DNA of 43,249 bases, from contig CASGAQ010000012.1 of NCBI GenBank assembly GCA_949299535.1, positions 1 to 43,249 on the forward strand. Reading direction: 5' to 3'. Positions 34,302-41,386 of the stretch are shown here, piece after piece. Under the pieces are notes generated by a model. The model made no database searches and was not told the origin of the DNA. It saw nothing but the letters and a program-made list of their open reading frames with translations. Numbering within the stretch: position 1 is the first letter of the stretch; each line of letters starts with the position of its first letter. The position numbers were made by a program, and so were the translations under genes. This stretch comes from an uncultured Eubacteriales bacterium. GTDB taxonomy: Bacteria > Bacillota > Clostridia > Oscillospirales > CAG-272.

Positions 34302-34349
34302 TATATGGTATATTAGATCATCAACTATATGGTATATTAGATCATCAAC
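34302..34349 (+). repeat. 24-bp perfect tandem duplication
   Basis: Two identical adjacent 24-bp units (34302-34325 and 34326-34349) upstream of the membrane protein gene. Each unit contains GGTATATTAGATCATC, so any -10-like or operator element in it is doubled. The upstream part of the 160-base gap holds an imperfect hairpin (CCGATGA/TCATCGG, 34236-34262) without a U tract. Confidence 0.9.
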
Positions 34350-34382
34350 CAACATACACAAACTGCAAGCGAGGCTTATTTT

Positions 34383-35849
34383 ATGAAAAAATCAGACTGT
34401 TTTAAACAAAAAATTTTGAAATGGGCAAATATCTCCTACTCATCTGACAATAAGTTTCATACTGCTGTCTTCATCTTGATCATGACGCTTCTTATCTTCG
34501 CGTGCTTTCCTGTGCAAAAGGCAAAATGCGAAACAGTTTTATATCCGTGCGATGATATAAGCTACCACAGTCAGTATATAAAACAATTTGACGCGTTTTA
34601 CAAAGGTCAGCTCCATCTCGATCTGGAAGTCGACCCAAAACTCGCCGAACTTGAAAACCCTTATAACACTGCGGAAAGAGATGCCTCAGGCGCATTTTAT
34701 CATTTCGATCATGCATATTATGATGGAAAATATTATTCGTATTTCGGAATCGCGCCTGTTTTCATCGTGTATTATCCTTTTTATATAGTCCACGGCTCGC
34801 TTCCGAACAATGCTTTTGCCTGCCTGATACTTGCCGTTTACGCTGTTATCTTTATGTCGCTTGCTTTTAAAGAAATCATAAGAAGATTCTGCGAAAAACC
34901 GAACATATATCTCTATATGCTGGGTTTCATCGCCGTTGTATCCGCAACAGGAATATATATGGGCGTATTCTGCTCCGACGTTTACTATATAGCGGTATTG
35001 TCCGCGCTGGCATGCGCTGCGGCATTCGTATTTTTTGCTTTTCGCGCCGCGCGCGAAACAAAAGTAGCCAAGAGAGCCGTTTTTCTTGTACTCTGCTGCC
35101 TTTGCCTCGTTCTTACCGTATGCTCCCGCCCTACTATGGCGTTAGCATGCGCCGCGGCTTTTCCGATATTAGCGGAGCTTTTATGGAAAATAAGAAAAGA
35201 AACCGTCAGCTCAAAAATAATCTCCGTATCGGCATTCGCTTTTCCTCTTGTGGCAGGTGCCGCCGCCGTGATGTGGTTCAACTTCGCACGCTTCGGCTCG
35301 CCGTTTGATTTCGGCGCCAATTATCAGCTCACGGTAAACGATATTTCGGAAAACACGATTGAATTTTCATTTTTGTTTTCCGCATTTTTCTCGTTCTTTC
35401 TCTGTCCTCTGTTTTTTACGAAAAAATTTCCGTTCGGAGAAATGCAGTTAAAACTCGTCCTTCCCGACGAGGCGAGATATGTTTATTCCGATATATATGT
35501 AGGAGCTTTTGCCTACGGTATTCCCTGCGGAATTTTACTTTACCCATTCGTAGCGGCGCTTGACAGACGAGCGGGCAAAAAGGATGCCACAAAAGACGTA
35601 TTTGTCTTTTTAACTTTTGTTATATGCTTTATTGTCGCTTTTGCCGATTTCTGCCTGGCCGGAGTCAATATGAGGTATATTTACGATATCACCCCAATAC
35701 TCGCTCTCGCCGGTGCTTTTACTCTGCTGTCTCTTCAGGAAAAAACTCACGCAAGACACAAAGCAGTAACAACAGTTCTTGCAATTCTGCTTTTTGTGTC
35801 GGCGATATATACAAACATATGCGCGGTTTATACTATCGCAACAAGATAA
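34383..35849 (+). CDS. polytopic membrane protein, GT-C-glycosyltransferase-like
   Basis: 488 aa. One helix near ~27-45 is followed by an extracytoplasmic loop (~50-125) rich in Tyr/Asp/His. After it come about ten more helices. The layout of an acidic loop after the first helix, and then a bundle, resembles GT-C type glycosyltransferases and mannosyltransferase-like proteins, but I do not see a decisive DD or DE motif. Function unassigned. GAGG upstream of the ATG. No terminator follows, so read-through into the ECF sigma gene is possible. Confidence 0.5.
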   Translation: MKKSDCFKQKILKWANISYSSDNKFHTAVFILIMTLLIFACFPVQKAKCETVLYPCDDISYHSQYIKQFDAFYKGQLHLDLEVDPKLAELENPYNTAERDASGAFYHFDHAYYDGKYYSYFGIAPVFIVYYPFYIVHGSLPNNAFACLILAVYAVIFMSLAFKEIIRRFCEKPNIYLYMLGFIAVVSATGIYMGVFCSDVYYIAVLSALACAAAFVFFAFRAARETKVAKRAVFLVLCCLCLVLTVCSRPTMALACAAAFPILAELLWKIRKETVSSKIISVSAFAFPLVAGAAAVMWFNFARFGSPFDFGANYQLTVNDISENTIEFSFLFSAFFSFFLCPLFFTKKFPFGEMQLKLVLPDEARYVYSDIYVGAFAYGIPCGILLYPFVAALDRRAGKKDATKDVFVFLTFVICFIVAFADFCLAGVNMRYIYDITPILALAGAFTLLSLQEKTHARHKAVTTVLAILLFVSAIYTNICAVYTIATR

Positions 35850-35891
35850 GCAGCTCTCAAAAAAACAAATATCAAAGAAATGGTCTTAAAA

Positions 35892-35957
35892 TATAATGAG
35901 AAAAAAACGCCTTAACCGCGACTAACAATACAGAAACCGCATCGTTAATGCGGTTTT
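35892..35957 (+). promoter_or_regulatory. candidate -10 and leader hairpin before the ECF sigma gene
   Basis: TATAAT at 35892-35897 without a good -35. The hairpin AAACCGCAT (35934-35942) / ATGCGGTTT (35948-35956) ends just before the AAAGGAG ribosome binding site. It could be a weak terminator for the upstream gene or part of the leader. Confidence 0.35.
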
Positions 35958-35973
35958 GCAAAGGAGAAAAATT

Positions 35974-36525
35974 ATGGATAATGGCGCAAGCAGCTACCGC
36001 CGTTTCCTTGATGGCGACCAAAGCGGATTTGATGAACTGATCATTGCTTACCGGGAACCGCTGATCTGCTTTATAAACGGATTTTTGAATAATCTGAGCG
36101 AAAGTGAAGATGTGGCTGAAGAAGCTTTTATGGAGCTTATAGTCCACCCTCATCGTTACTCTTTTCGGTCATCTTTCAAGACATATCTCTTTTCCATAGC
36201 CAGAAACAAAGCGGTGGACAGAATTCGCCGCGAGAAAAGATATTCATCTGCACAAATAGATGATATGGAGCTTGAAGATAAAGAAAAAATAGAACAAATT
36301 ATCTTCAAAGAAGAAAACTCGCAAATGCTACGCAGAGCAATGGCAAGGATAAATCCCGAATATGCCGCACTTCTGCGTTTGCTCTTTTTTGAAGATATGA
36401 CAAGCGATCAGGCGGCAAAAATATTAAAAAAAAGCAAGCGTCAGATAGCAAATCTGACATACAGAGCAAAAATTTCGCTTCGGCGCGCATTGGAAGAGGA
36501 GGGTTTTTCATATGAAAAATCATGA
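35974..36525 (+). CDS. ECF RNA polymerase sigma factor
   Basis: 183 aa, normal ECF size. Region 2 (~18-85): ESEDVAEEAFMELIVHPHRY and LFSIARNKAVDRIRREKR. Region 4 (~120-175): EYAALLRLLFFEDMTSDQAAKILKKSKRQIANLTYRAK. ATG at 35974 follows AAAGGAG. The downstream gene overlaps by 14 bases and encodes a single-pass membrane protein, the usual position and topology of a cognate anti-sigma factor. Confidence 0.92.
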   Translation: MDNGASSYRRFLDGDQSGFDELIIAYREPLICFINGFLNNLSESEDVAEEAFMELIVHPHRYSFRSSFKTYLFSIARNKAVDRIRREKRYSSAQIDDMELEDKEKIEQIIFKEENSQMLRRAMARINPEYAALLRLLFFEDMTSDQAAKILKKSKRQIANLTYRAKISLRRALEEEGFSYEKS

Positions 36526-37276
36526 AGAATTCCGTAACGCCGTTTTCGAAAAAGCGGCTGAATATAAAAAACAAAGAAAATTGAAAACACAGAAAATCTT
36601 ACGGCTTACAGCTTCATTTTGCTTTTGCACGATTTTTGCAGCCGCCGTTATTTTCGTTCCTGTAAAAACGCTTGTATCAAACCAAGATGTCCATTGCGAA
36701 ACACCTTTCCCCACCATTGAAACCGAGAAAGACTGCGTGACCGAAAATAGCTCCGCCAACGAAACTCTTGTTTCAACCACAGAAACAACTGTCGAAACCA
36801 CAGCCACAACCACAATTTGCACAAGCGCCACAACTGCAATTTGCACAAGCGTTACGACAACTCTTGCTGACACGGAAAGCACAACGTCGCTTCCCGAAAG
36901 TTCTTTTTACAATGGCGCTTTGATTCTTTGCTCCGCCTACCCTGAACAGAACGAAAGCATCGCCACGGTTCTGAGCAAGCAGGCTGTAAGGTCATATGAT
37001 GATCTTTCCGAAGCGGCGGCAAAATATTTCAATGAAAGTTTCTTCAACAGCGGTGTTATCATAAGTATAGAGCTTTACACCGAAAACCCGCAGACAATTC
37101 CCTCTCTCGCCGGTATACAATTTGATGAAAACCGCGCGACGGTATTTATAGACTTAACGAAGTCCGAAGAAACAGAAAGCCAAACAACCGGTGTAAAGTG
37201 GCAGGTATTGATTCCCGTTCCGGATACCATGGTTTCATCTGACATGCATATAACGGTTGAAGTGACAACGGTATAA
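36512..37276 (+). CDS. putative membrane anti-sigma factor with Thr-rich linker
   Basis: 254 aa. A short cytoplasmic N-terminus (~1-28), one membrane helix (~31-50) and an outer part. Residues ~83-126 are an extreme Thr/Ser/Glu-rich linker containing two direct copies of an ICTSxTT unit, so it is likely extended and may be glycosylated. Residues ~130-254 form a soluble beta-rich domain I do not recognise. The N-terminus lacks an obvious zinc anti-sigma HxxxCxxC motif. The anti-sigma role is inferred from the 14-base overlap with the sigma gene and the topology. Confidence 0.6.
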   Translation: MKNHEEFRNAVFEKAAEYKKQRKLKTQKILRLTASFCFCTIFAAAVIFVPVKTLVSNQDVHCETPFPTIETEKDCVTENSSANETLVSTTETTVETTATTTICTSATTAICTSVTTTLADTESTTSLPESSFYNGALILCSAYPEQNESIATVLSKQAVRSYDDLSEAAAKYFNESFFNSGVIISIELYTENPQTIPSLAGIQFDENRATVFIDLTKSEETESQTTGVKWQVLIPVPDTMVSSDMHITVEVTTV

Positions 37277-37282
37277 AATTCC

Positions 37283-37323
37283 AACGCTTTCGAACAAATT
37301 ACAAGTTCGGGAGCGTTTTTTTG
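37283..37323 (+). terminator. intrinsic terminator of the ECF/anti-sigma operon
   Basis: AACGCTTTCGAAC pairs with GTTCGGGAGCGTT (13 bp with two G-T pairs), then a T run. Confidence 0.9.
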
Positions 37324-37358
37324 TCTAAAAACGATTTTCACCGCAAACAGGCAAAAAT

Positions 37359-37366
37359 CATATAAT
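37359..37366 (+). promoter_or_regulatory. sigma-E-like -10 element of yunB
   Basis: CATATAAT differs in one base from the sigma-E -10 consensus CATACAAT. The -35 side is not convincing. yunB belongs to the sigma-E regulon in Bacillus subtilis. Confidence 0.3.
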
Positions 37367-37385
37367 GCCGTATGAGGTGATAAAA

Positions 37386-38018
37386 ATGGTATATATACGC
37401 AAAAAAAAGAAACATATCTTGCGCCGAGTGCTTATATGCCTGTTTGCGCTTCTCGTTTTTGCTTTCTTGTTTATAAAAAATATCAACCAAAAGCTTGATG
37501 TAATCATTGCGGATATGGTAGAAGAAGGATTGAAAACCACAATAACAAAAATAATAAGCGAATCCGTCAGGGAAAGTATGCAAGACGGCAATTATGAGGA
37601 TATACTCAAAATATCGTATTCCTCCGACGGAAAAGTTCAGAGTATGACGGCAGACAGCGAGAAAGTTAATCTTCTGTGTGCAGACGCATCTCTGAGCATA
37701 TGCGAAAAGTTAGATGAACTGAAAAAATTTTATGTCGATGTGGATATTTCAAACGTTTTTGATGACGTGATAATTCTCGGAAAATCAACATATGTTTTTG
37801 TCGCAGACGTTGTTCCCGTAGGCGGAATAGAAACGGACATAGAAAGCGAGTTTGTCGACGCCGGAATAAACCAGACAAATTATCGGCTCAAAATGAATGT
37901 GAACGTGGGGATAACAGCCGTCATGCTTATATCTACCTCTACCATTGATATTTCAACAAGCGTTTGCATAGCCGAAATGCTTATAGTAGGTGATGTTCCC
38001 GCCGTTTATTGGGGATAA
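37386..38018 (+). CDS. yunB: sporulation protein YunB
   Basis: 210 aa. Basic N-terminus, one membrane helix (~9-28), and an outer domain ending with the YunB signature: VADVVPVGGIETDIESEF, then DAGINQTNYRLKMNV and CIAEMLIVGDVPAVYWG. In B. subtilis YunB is needed for normal spore formation, with unknown biochemistry. ATG at 37386 is chosen over 37365 because GAGGTG precedes it and the -10 element overlaps the upstream ATG. Confidence 0.9.
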   Translation: MVYIRKKKKHILRRVLICLFALLVFAFLFIKNINQKLDVIIADMVEEGLKTTITKIISESVRESMQDGNYEDILKISYSSDGKVQSMTADSEKVNLLCADASLSICEKLDELKKFYVDVDISNVFDDVIILGKSTYVFVADVVPVGGIETDIESEFVDAGINQTNYRLKMNVNVGITAVMLISTSTIDISTSVCIAEMLIVGDVPAVYWG

Positions 38019-38072
38019 TGCCGAATATTCACACTATTTTTTTCGTTTTTGTCACAATTTATTAAAATGTTA

Positions 38073-38101
38073 TTGACAAATTAGTAAAGAAATGATACAA
38101 T
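38073..38101 (+). promoter_or_regulatory. promoter of the riboswitch/Na+-pump unit
   Basis: TTGACA at 38073-38078, 17 bp, TACAAT at 38096-38101. The transcript would start just before the riboswitch P1 stem. Confidence 0.85.
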
Positions 38102-38111
38102 ATTAAACGTA

Positions 38112-38212
38112 AATAAAAGGGAGTAGCCGGCGGTAGAAACCGTATCTTCGGGCGTCATCGCAGACGTGGTCTTATGCGTCTTGCCCGAGATTTAAACGGC
38201 AAGACTTTTGTT
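38112..38212 (+). ncRNA. metal-ion riboswitch candidate (yybP-ykoY-like; alternative Na+-I/DUF1646)
   Basis: Outer stem AAAAG (38115-38119)/CTTTT (38205-38209) flanks an internal loop GGAGTA/AAGA and an inner helix GCCG (38126-38129)/CGGC (38197-38200). P2 is CGGT-agaa-ACCG (38131-38142). P3 is CGGGC/GCCCG (38149-38153/38183-38187), with GTCATCG in its internal loop and AGACG/CGTCT above. GGGAGTAGC, GTCA and GCAAGACTTT match yybP-ykoY (Mn2+) core elements as I know them. The fourth stem common in that class is absent, and the downstream gene is a Na+ pump, so the Na+-I class is the alternative. Class assignment is by eye. Confidence 0.65.
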
Positions 38213-38239
38213 GCACAAGGTGTAGCAAAAGTCTTTTTT
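38201..38239 (+). terminator. riboswitch expression-platform terminator
   Basis: AAGACTTTTG (38201-38210) pairs with CAAAAGTCTT (38226-38235), with an inner TGCAC/GTGTA helix, followed by TTTTT. Its 5' arm contains the 3' strand of riboswitch P1, so P1 and terminator exclude each other: ligand binding should permit transcription (ON switch). Confidence 0.9.
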
Positions 38240-38285
38240 ATTGCCCGGTTGCCCTTTGTAAAAAAAATCAAAAAGGAGAAAAAAC

Positions 38286-39416
38286 ATGAACTTTTTTATG
38301 GACTTGTTCGGAAATGTTCTTGAACTTTTCCAAGACGGCGGCTGGAAATATGTGTTGATGTGGATCATAGGCGGCGTACTTATCTTTTTGGCCATCGTGA
38401 AAAAGATGGAGCCTACGCTTCTTTTGCCTATGGGATTCGGCGCTATCCTCGTAAACCTTCCCAACTCCGGTGCCGTTACCGAAGACGGCGCAATAAAGCT
38501 CCTCTACGACGCAGGCATTGCAAACGAACTCTTCCCGCTTCTTCTCTTCATCGGCATCGGCGCGATGATCGACTTCGGTCCCCTTCTTTCAAACCCCAAA
38601 CTCATGTTCTTCGGAGCGGCTGCTCAGTTCGGTATATTCTTTACATTCAGCCTTGCAACCATATTCGGATTTGACATCAAAGACGCTGCTTCCATCGCCA
38701 TCATAGGCGCGGCTGACGGTCCTACATCTATTTTCGTTGCAAACACGCTCGGCGCAAGTTGCAAGGGCGCCATCATGGTAGCGGCATACTCCTATATGGC
38801 TCTCGTTCCCATTATCCAGCCCCCCGTTATCAAATTGATAACAACTAAAAAGGAAAGACGTATCCGCATGGAATACAAACCCGCAAACGTTTCCAAGCTC
38901 ACAAAGATACTCTTCCCCATCTGCATTACGATCATCGTAGGTCTTGTTTCTCCCCAAAGCGTAACGCTTGTCGGTTTCCTTATGTTCGGTAATCTTATCC
39001 GCGAATGCGGCGTTCTCGACAATCTTTCCGACACGGCTCAGAACGTTCTTGCAAATCTTATCACAATCTTCCTCGGTATTTCTATCGCTCAGAACCTTCA
39101 GGCTGAAGAATTTCTCAAACTTGAAACGATCATCGTCCTTCTCTTGGGTCTTTTTGCATTCGTATTCGATACTTTCGGCGGTGTAATGCTTGCTAAATTC
39201 ATAAACATCTTCGCAAAGAACAAGATCAACCCCATGATAGGAGCAACAGGTATTTCCGCTTTCCCGATGTCCGCACGTGTCGTTCATAAAATGGGCCTTG
39301 AAGAAGACAGCCAGAACTTCCTTCTTATGCACACGATAGGCGTAAACGTTTCCGGACAGATCGCTTCCGTCATAGCCGGCGGTTTGATACTCAGTCTTGT
39401 TCCGGCTATTATGTAA
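38286..39416 (+). CDS. Na+-translocating decarboxylase beta subunit (OadB/MmdB/GcdB family)
   Basis: 376 aa with about nine to eleven membrane helices. IIGAADGPTSIFVANTLG carries D144, equivalent to the essential Asp of OadB. NPMIGATGISAFPMSARVVHK near the C-terminus is the other Na+-path motif. The subunit couples decarboxylation of a carboxybiotin intermediate to Na+ export. Alpha and biotin-carrier genes are not in the window, so the acid substrate (oxaloacetate, methylmalonyl-CoA or glutaconyl-CoA) is open. AAAAAGGAG precedes the ATG. Codon bias suggests strong expression. Expression is probably controlled by the upstream riboswitch. Confidence 0.93.
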   Translation: MNFFMDLFGNVLELFQDGGWKYVLMWIIGGVLIFLAIVKKMEPTLLLPMGFGAILVNLPNSGAVTEDGAIKLLYDAGIANELFPLLLFIGIGAMIDFGPLLSNPKLMFFGAAAQFGIFFTFSLATIFGFDIKDAASIAIIGAADGPTSIFVANTLGASCKGAIMVAAYSYMALVPIIQPPVIKLITTKKERRIRMEYKPANVSKLTKILFPICITIIVGLVSPQSVTLVGFLMFGNLIRECGVLDNLSDTAQNVLANLITIFLGISIAQNLQAEEFLKLETIIVLLLGLFAFVFDTFGGVMLAKFINIFAKNKINPMIGATGISAFPMSARVVHKMGLEEDSQNFLLMHTIGVNVSGQIASVIAGGLILSLVPAIM

Positions 39417-39439
39417 TATAAGAGAGGAGTTTATTGAAT

Positions 39440-39700
39440 ATGACAACAGAAATGTTTCTTGAATATGTAGCCGCTGCGAACAACACAGCAGTTACAGAAG
39501 TATCAACGGAAGCGACGTCTGCCGCATCTGTTGATACCACTGCGACGGCAGACAGATGGGAAAATTTCCAAAATACGCTTCCCATCATGGGAAAAGGTAT
39601 GCTCGGCATTTTCATAGTCACAGCCGTGATCGTACTCACCGTAACGATACTCAACAAAGTTACTAACAGAAAGAAAAAAGACGATAATCAAGAAGGTTAA
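39440..39700 (+). CDS. small single-pass protein, possible decarboxylase gamma subunit
   Basis: 86 aa. An Ala/Thr/Ser-rich N-terminal part (~1-45), then PIMGKGMLGIFIVTAVIVLTVTILNKV (one helix, ~48-70) and a basic tail. GKGMLGIF resembles the GxGMxxVF start of OadG helices, but OadG normally has its helix at the N-terminus. It begins 23 bases after the beta subunit stop, so a stabilising gamma-like role is the best guess. ATG at 39440 is 10 bases after GGAG; TTG at 39434 is an alternative start adding two residues. Confidence 0.6.
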   Translation: MTTEMFLEYVAAANNTAVTEVSTEATSAASVDTTATADRWENFQNTLPIMGKGMLGIFIVTAVIVLTVTILNKVTNRKKKDDNQEG

Positions 39701-39714
39701 TACATAAACATAAA

Positions 39715-39906
39715 ATGAATATCGAAATATATCCTCTCGAAAAAGTCGTTATAAACGGCGTATCAGTAGGTTTCGGCATGACAAGAGCCGAAATCGAAAA
39801 CGCGCTCGGCAAAAGCCAGCCTGCATCAAATCGTTATTACTATTACAATAGCGAAATGGCAATTGAGTATGATGACAATGACAAATCGGAATTTGAATAT
39901 CAGTAA
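39715..39906 (+). CDS. short ORF, possibly truncated protein at the element boundary
   Basis: 63 aa: a beta-rich N-terminal fragment, EKVVINGVSVGFGMTRAEIENALGK then RYYYYNSEMAIEYDD. The motif (ligand-binding helix GMTRAEIENALGKP-like, followed by two strands) looks like the beginning of a longer family of small domain proteins and stops abruptly. It may be a gene cut by the insertion of the foreign segment that follows. No clear ribosome binding site precedes it. It could still be a genuine short protein. Confidence 0.4.
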   Translation: MNIEIYPLEKVVINGVSVGFGMTRAEIENALGKSQPASNRYYYYNSEMAIEYDDNDKSEFEYQ

Positions 39907-40154
39907 ATTATGACCTCTCAACAGAGGTTACAGTGTTTTAATAAAATCCTCCAAAAGCCTTGAAAATAAAGGATTTATCGCAATGTGTTATCTCTTTATA
40001 CGGTTACACACAAGTTTACTCTTTCCCTCCTTGCTCATAAGGGCAAATGCAAGGGCAAGAAAATCTCATAACAAGATATAACAGAGTGTGGCAATCGGAG
40101 AACTGTGATGTATGTGCGAATATATTAGAATATATTATAACGGAGGATTTTTCA
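39907..40154 (+). other. non-coding junction before the mobile segment
   Basis: A 248-base AT-rich stretch. It holds a small inverted repeat, CCTCT/AGAGG (around 39912-39926), and CTCATAAGGGCAAATGCAAGGGCAAG, a local repeat of AAGGGCAA. No coding region and no convincing attachment site could be recognised. Composition is less GC-rich than the neighbouring chromosomal genes. Confidence 0.4.
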
Positions 40155-40476
40155 ATGGACAAGTATATGTACGATGATAAAAATGGTCTGTGGTATGAAC
40201 TGCAAGGAGATTATTATATTCCTTGTCTTATCTTACCAGCCGAAAAAGAACAGCCTATCGGTTTGTGGTACTTACAAGCGTCAGGCTGACACTTACCTTG
40301 CCGATATAGATAAACAAGCACAGGAGCGCATGGAAAGGCTCACAGAGCAGATGAAACGGGCGCAGGGTGTCACGGAGCAGTTAAAAGCAGAAAACGCCTT
40401 AGAATGGGTGCAGAGGATAAATAACATACGAGCGTGTGCAAAGGAGATTATAGAAAAGGAAATCATCTTTGCATAA
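40155..40476 (+). pseudogene. decayed TnpV-family transposon-encoded protein
   Basis: The first frame encodes MDKYMYDDKNGLWYELQGDY and continues to PIGLW, the TnpV N-terminus, and then stops at 40289. The second frame gives TYLADIDKQAQERMERL and ends EWVQRINNIRACAKEIIEKEIIFA, the TnpV C-terminus. The segment that normally joins them (about 30-35 codons with LYTNLLTSG) is lost, and a one-base deletion near 40290 shifts the frame again; traces of LTSVRL appear in the third frame. Intact TnpV is ~115-120 aa. CGGAGGA precedes the start. Mutations show that this part of the element is no longer under selection. Confidence 0.85.
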
Positions 40477-40485
40477 TTACAGAAA

Positions 40486-40520
40486 GGCGGCAGAGAAAAA
40501 TCTTTGCCGCCTAAAAATTT
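40486..40520 (+). terminator. hairpin after the TnpV remnant
   Basis: GGCGGCA (40486-40492) pairs with TGCCGCC (40505-40511), with AAATTTTT downstream. Confidence 0.6.
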
Positions 40521-40532
40521 TTAAAAAAAGTC

Positions 40533-40563
40533 TTGTTTGTGACGCCGCGTAATGATTTATAAT
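40533..40563 (+). promoter_or_regulatory. MerR-type promoter/operator with 19-bp spacer
   Basis: TTGTTT at 40533-40538 and TATAAT at 40558-40563 are 19 bp apart, the overlong spacer typical of MerR-activated promoters. The spacer holds the palindrome ACGC-c-GCGT, matching the GACG..CGTA-type operators of TipA/BltR-like regulators. Confidence 0.75.
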
Positions 40564-40585
40564 AGGTGTCAGGAGGTAAATAATT

Positions 40586-41386
40586 ATGGCAAAATACAGA
40601 GCAATTCCGCAAGGGTTTATGACAGTTGGAGAAGTGGCAAAGAAAATGGGAGTTACCGTCCGTACTCTGCAATACTACGATAAAGAAGGACTGCTTTCCC
40701 CATCGGCAGAAAGCGAAGGCGGACGCAGGCTTTATACCGATAAAGATTTGATTGCACTTCATCAGATTATATCTTTGAAATCACTGGGCTTTTCTTTGGA
40801 CGATATAAAAGAGCGGTTGATCTCTTTGGAAACACCGGCTGATGTTGCAAATGCTCTTGCAGAGCAGGCAGATGATATACGCCAAAAAATAGAACAGCTT
40901 CAGGCTTCGTTGTCAGCAATAGAACAGTTAAAAGCAGAAGTTTTACAAATGCAGACGGTCAACTTTAAGAAATATGCAGATATTATTGTCAATCTACAAA
41001 TGAAGAATGACTCTTATTATCTTATTAAGCGCTTCGATGATGATACGCTCGACCATATACGCAGTCAATTTGATAAGGAAAGCGGCTTAGATTTTATGGA
41101 CAGATTTAACCGCCTAAGTGATGAAATCGTACAGCTTCAAAAAGAAAATGTACCGCCCGAAAGTGAAAAATGCCAACAGGTTGTAAAAGAATATTGGGGC
41201 TTGATTATGGAGTTTACAAATGGCGATATGAGCATGCTTCCGAAATTGATGGAAGTCGGTAACATTGATACTGCCACAAACGCTTGGGAAGAAAAGCAGA
41301 AAATCGTTAACGCTTATTTAGAACCAGCTTTGCAAGTCTATTTTTCAAGACTTGGAACAAATCCCTTTGAGGAGGTGAAACCGTGA
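40586..41386 (+). CDS. MerR-family regulator with TipAS-like ligand domain
   Basis: 266 aa. The MerR winged-helix HTH (~12-80) has MTVGEVAKKMGVTVRTLQYYDKEGLL. A coiled-coil dimer helix (~85-125) follows. The C-terminal part (~140-255) resembles the TipAS antibiotic-recognition domain (FMDRFNRLSDEIVQLQKEN and ending ...AYLEPALQVYFSRLG). These proteins sense cationic or peptide drugs and activate their own promoter, and the ABC exporter genes follow with a GTGA overlap. Codon use is more AT-rich than the chromosomal part of the window. AGGAGG precedes the ATG. Confidence 0.9.
   Translation: MAKYRAIPQGFMTVGEVAKKMGVTVRTLQYYDKEGLLSPSAESEGGRRLYTDKDLIALHQIISLKSLGFSLDDIKERLISLETPADVANALAEQADDIRQKIEQLQASLSAIEQLKAEVLQMQTVNFKKYADIIVNLQMKNDSYYLIKRFDDDTLDHIRSQFDKESGLDFMDRFNRLSDEIVQLQKENVPPESEKCQQVVKEYWGLIMEFTNGDMSMLPKLMEVGNIDTATNAWEEKQKIVNAYLEPALQVYFSRLGTNPFEEVKP

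Noticed and set aside
38589..39446. 285-codon minus-strand frame opposite the Na+-pump beta subunit
   Set aside because: Same effect of codon bias; the plus-strand protein is a clear family member and the antisense product is Cys/His/Tyr-rich nonsense-like.
40047..40289. 80-codon ORF as an independent gene
   Set aside because: From 40155 it is the N-terminal block of TnpV; the upstream part is only an open frame in the junction region.
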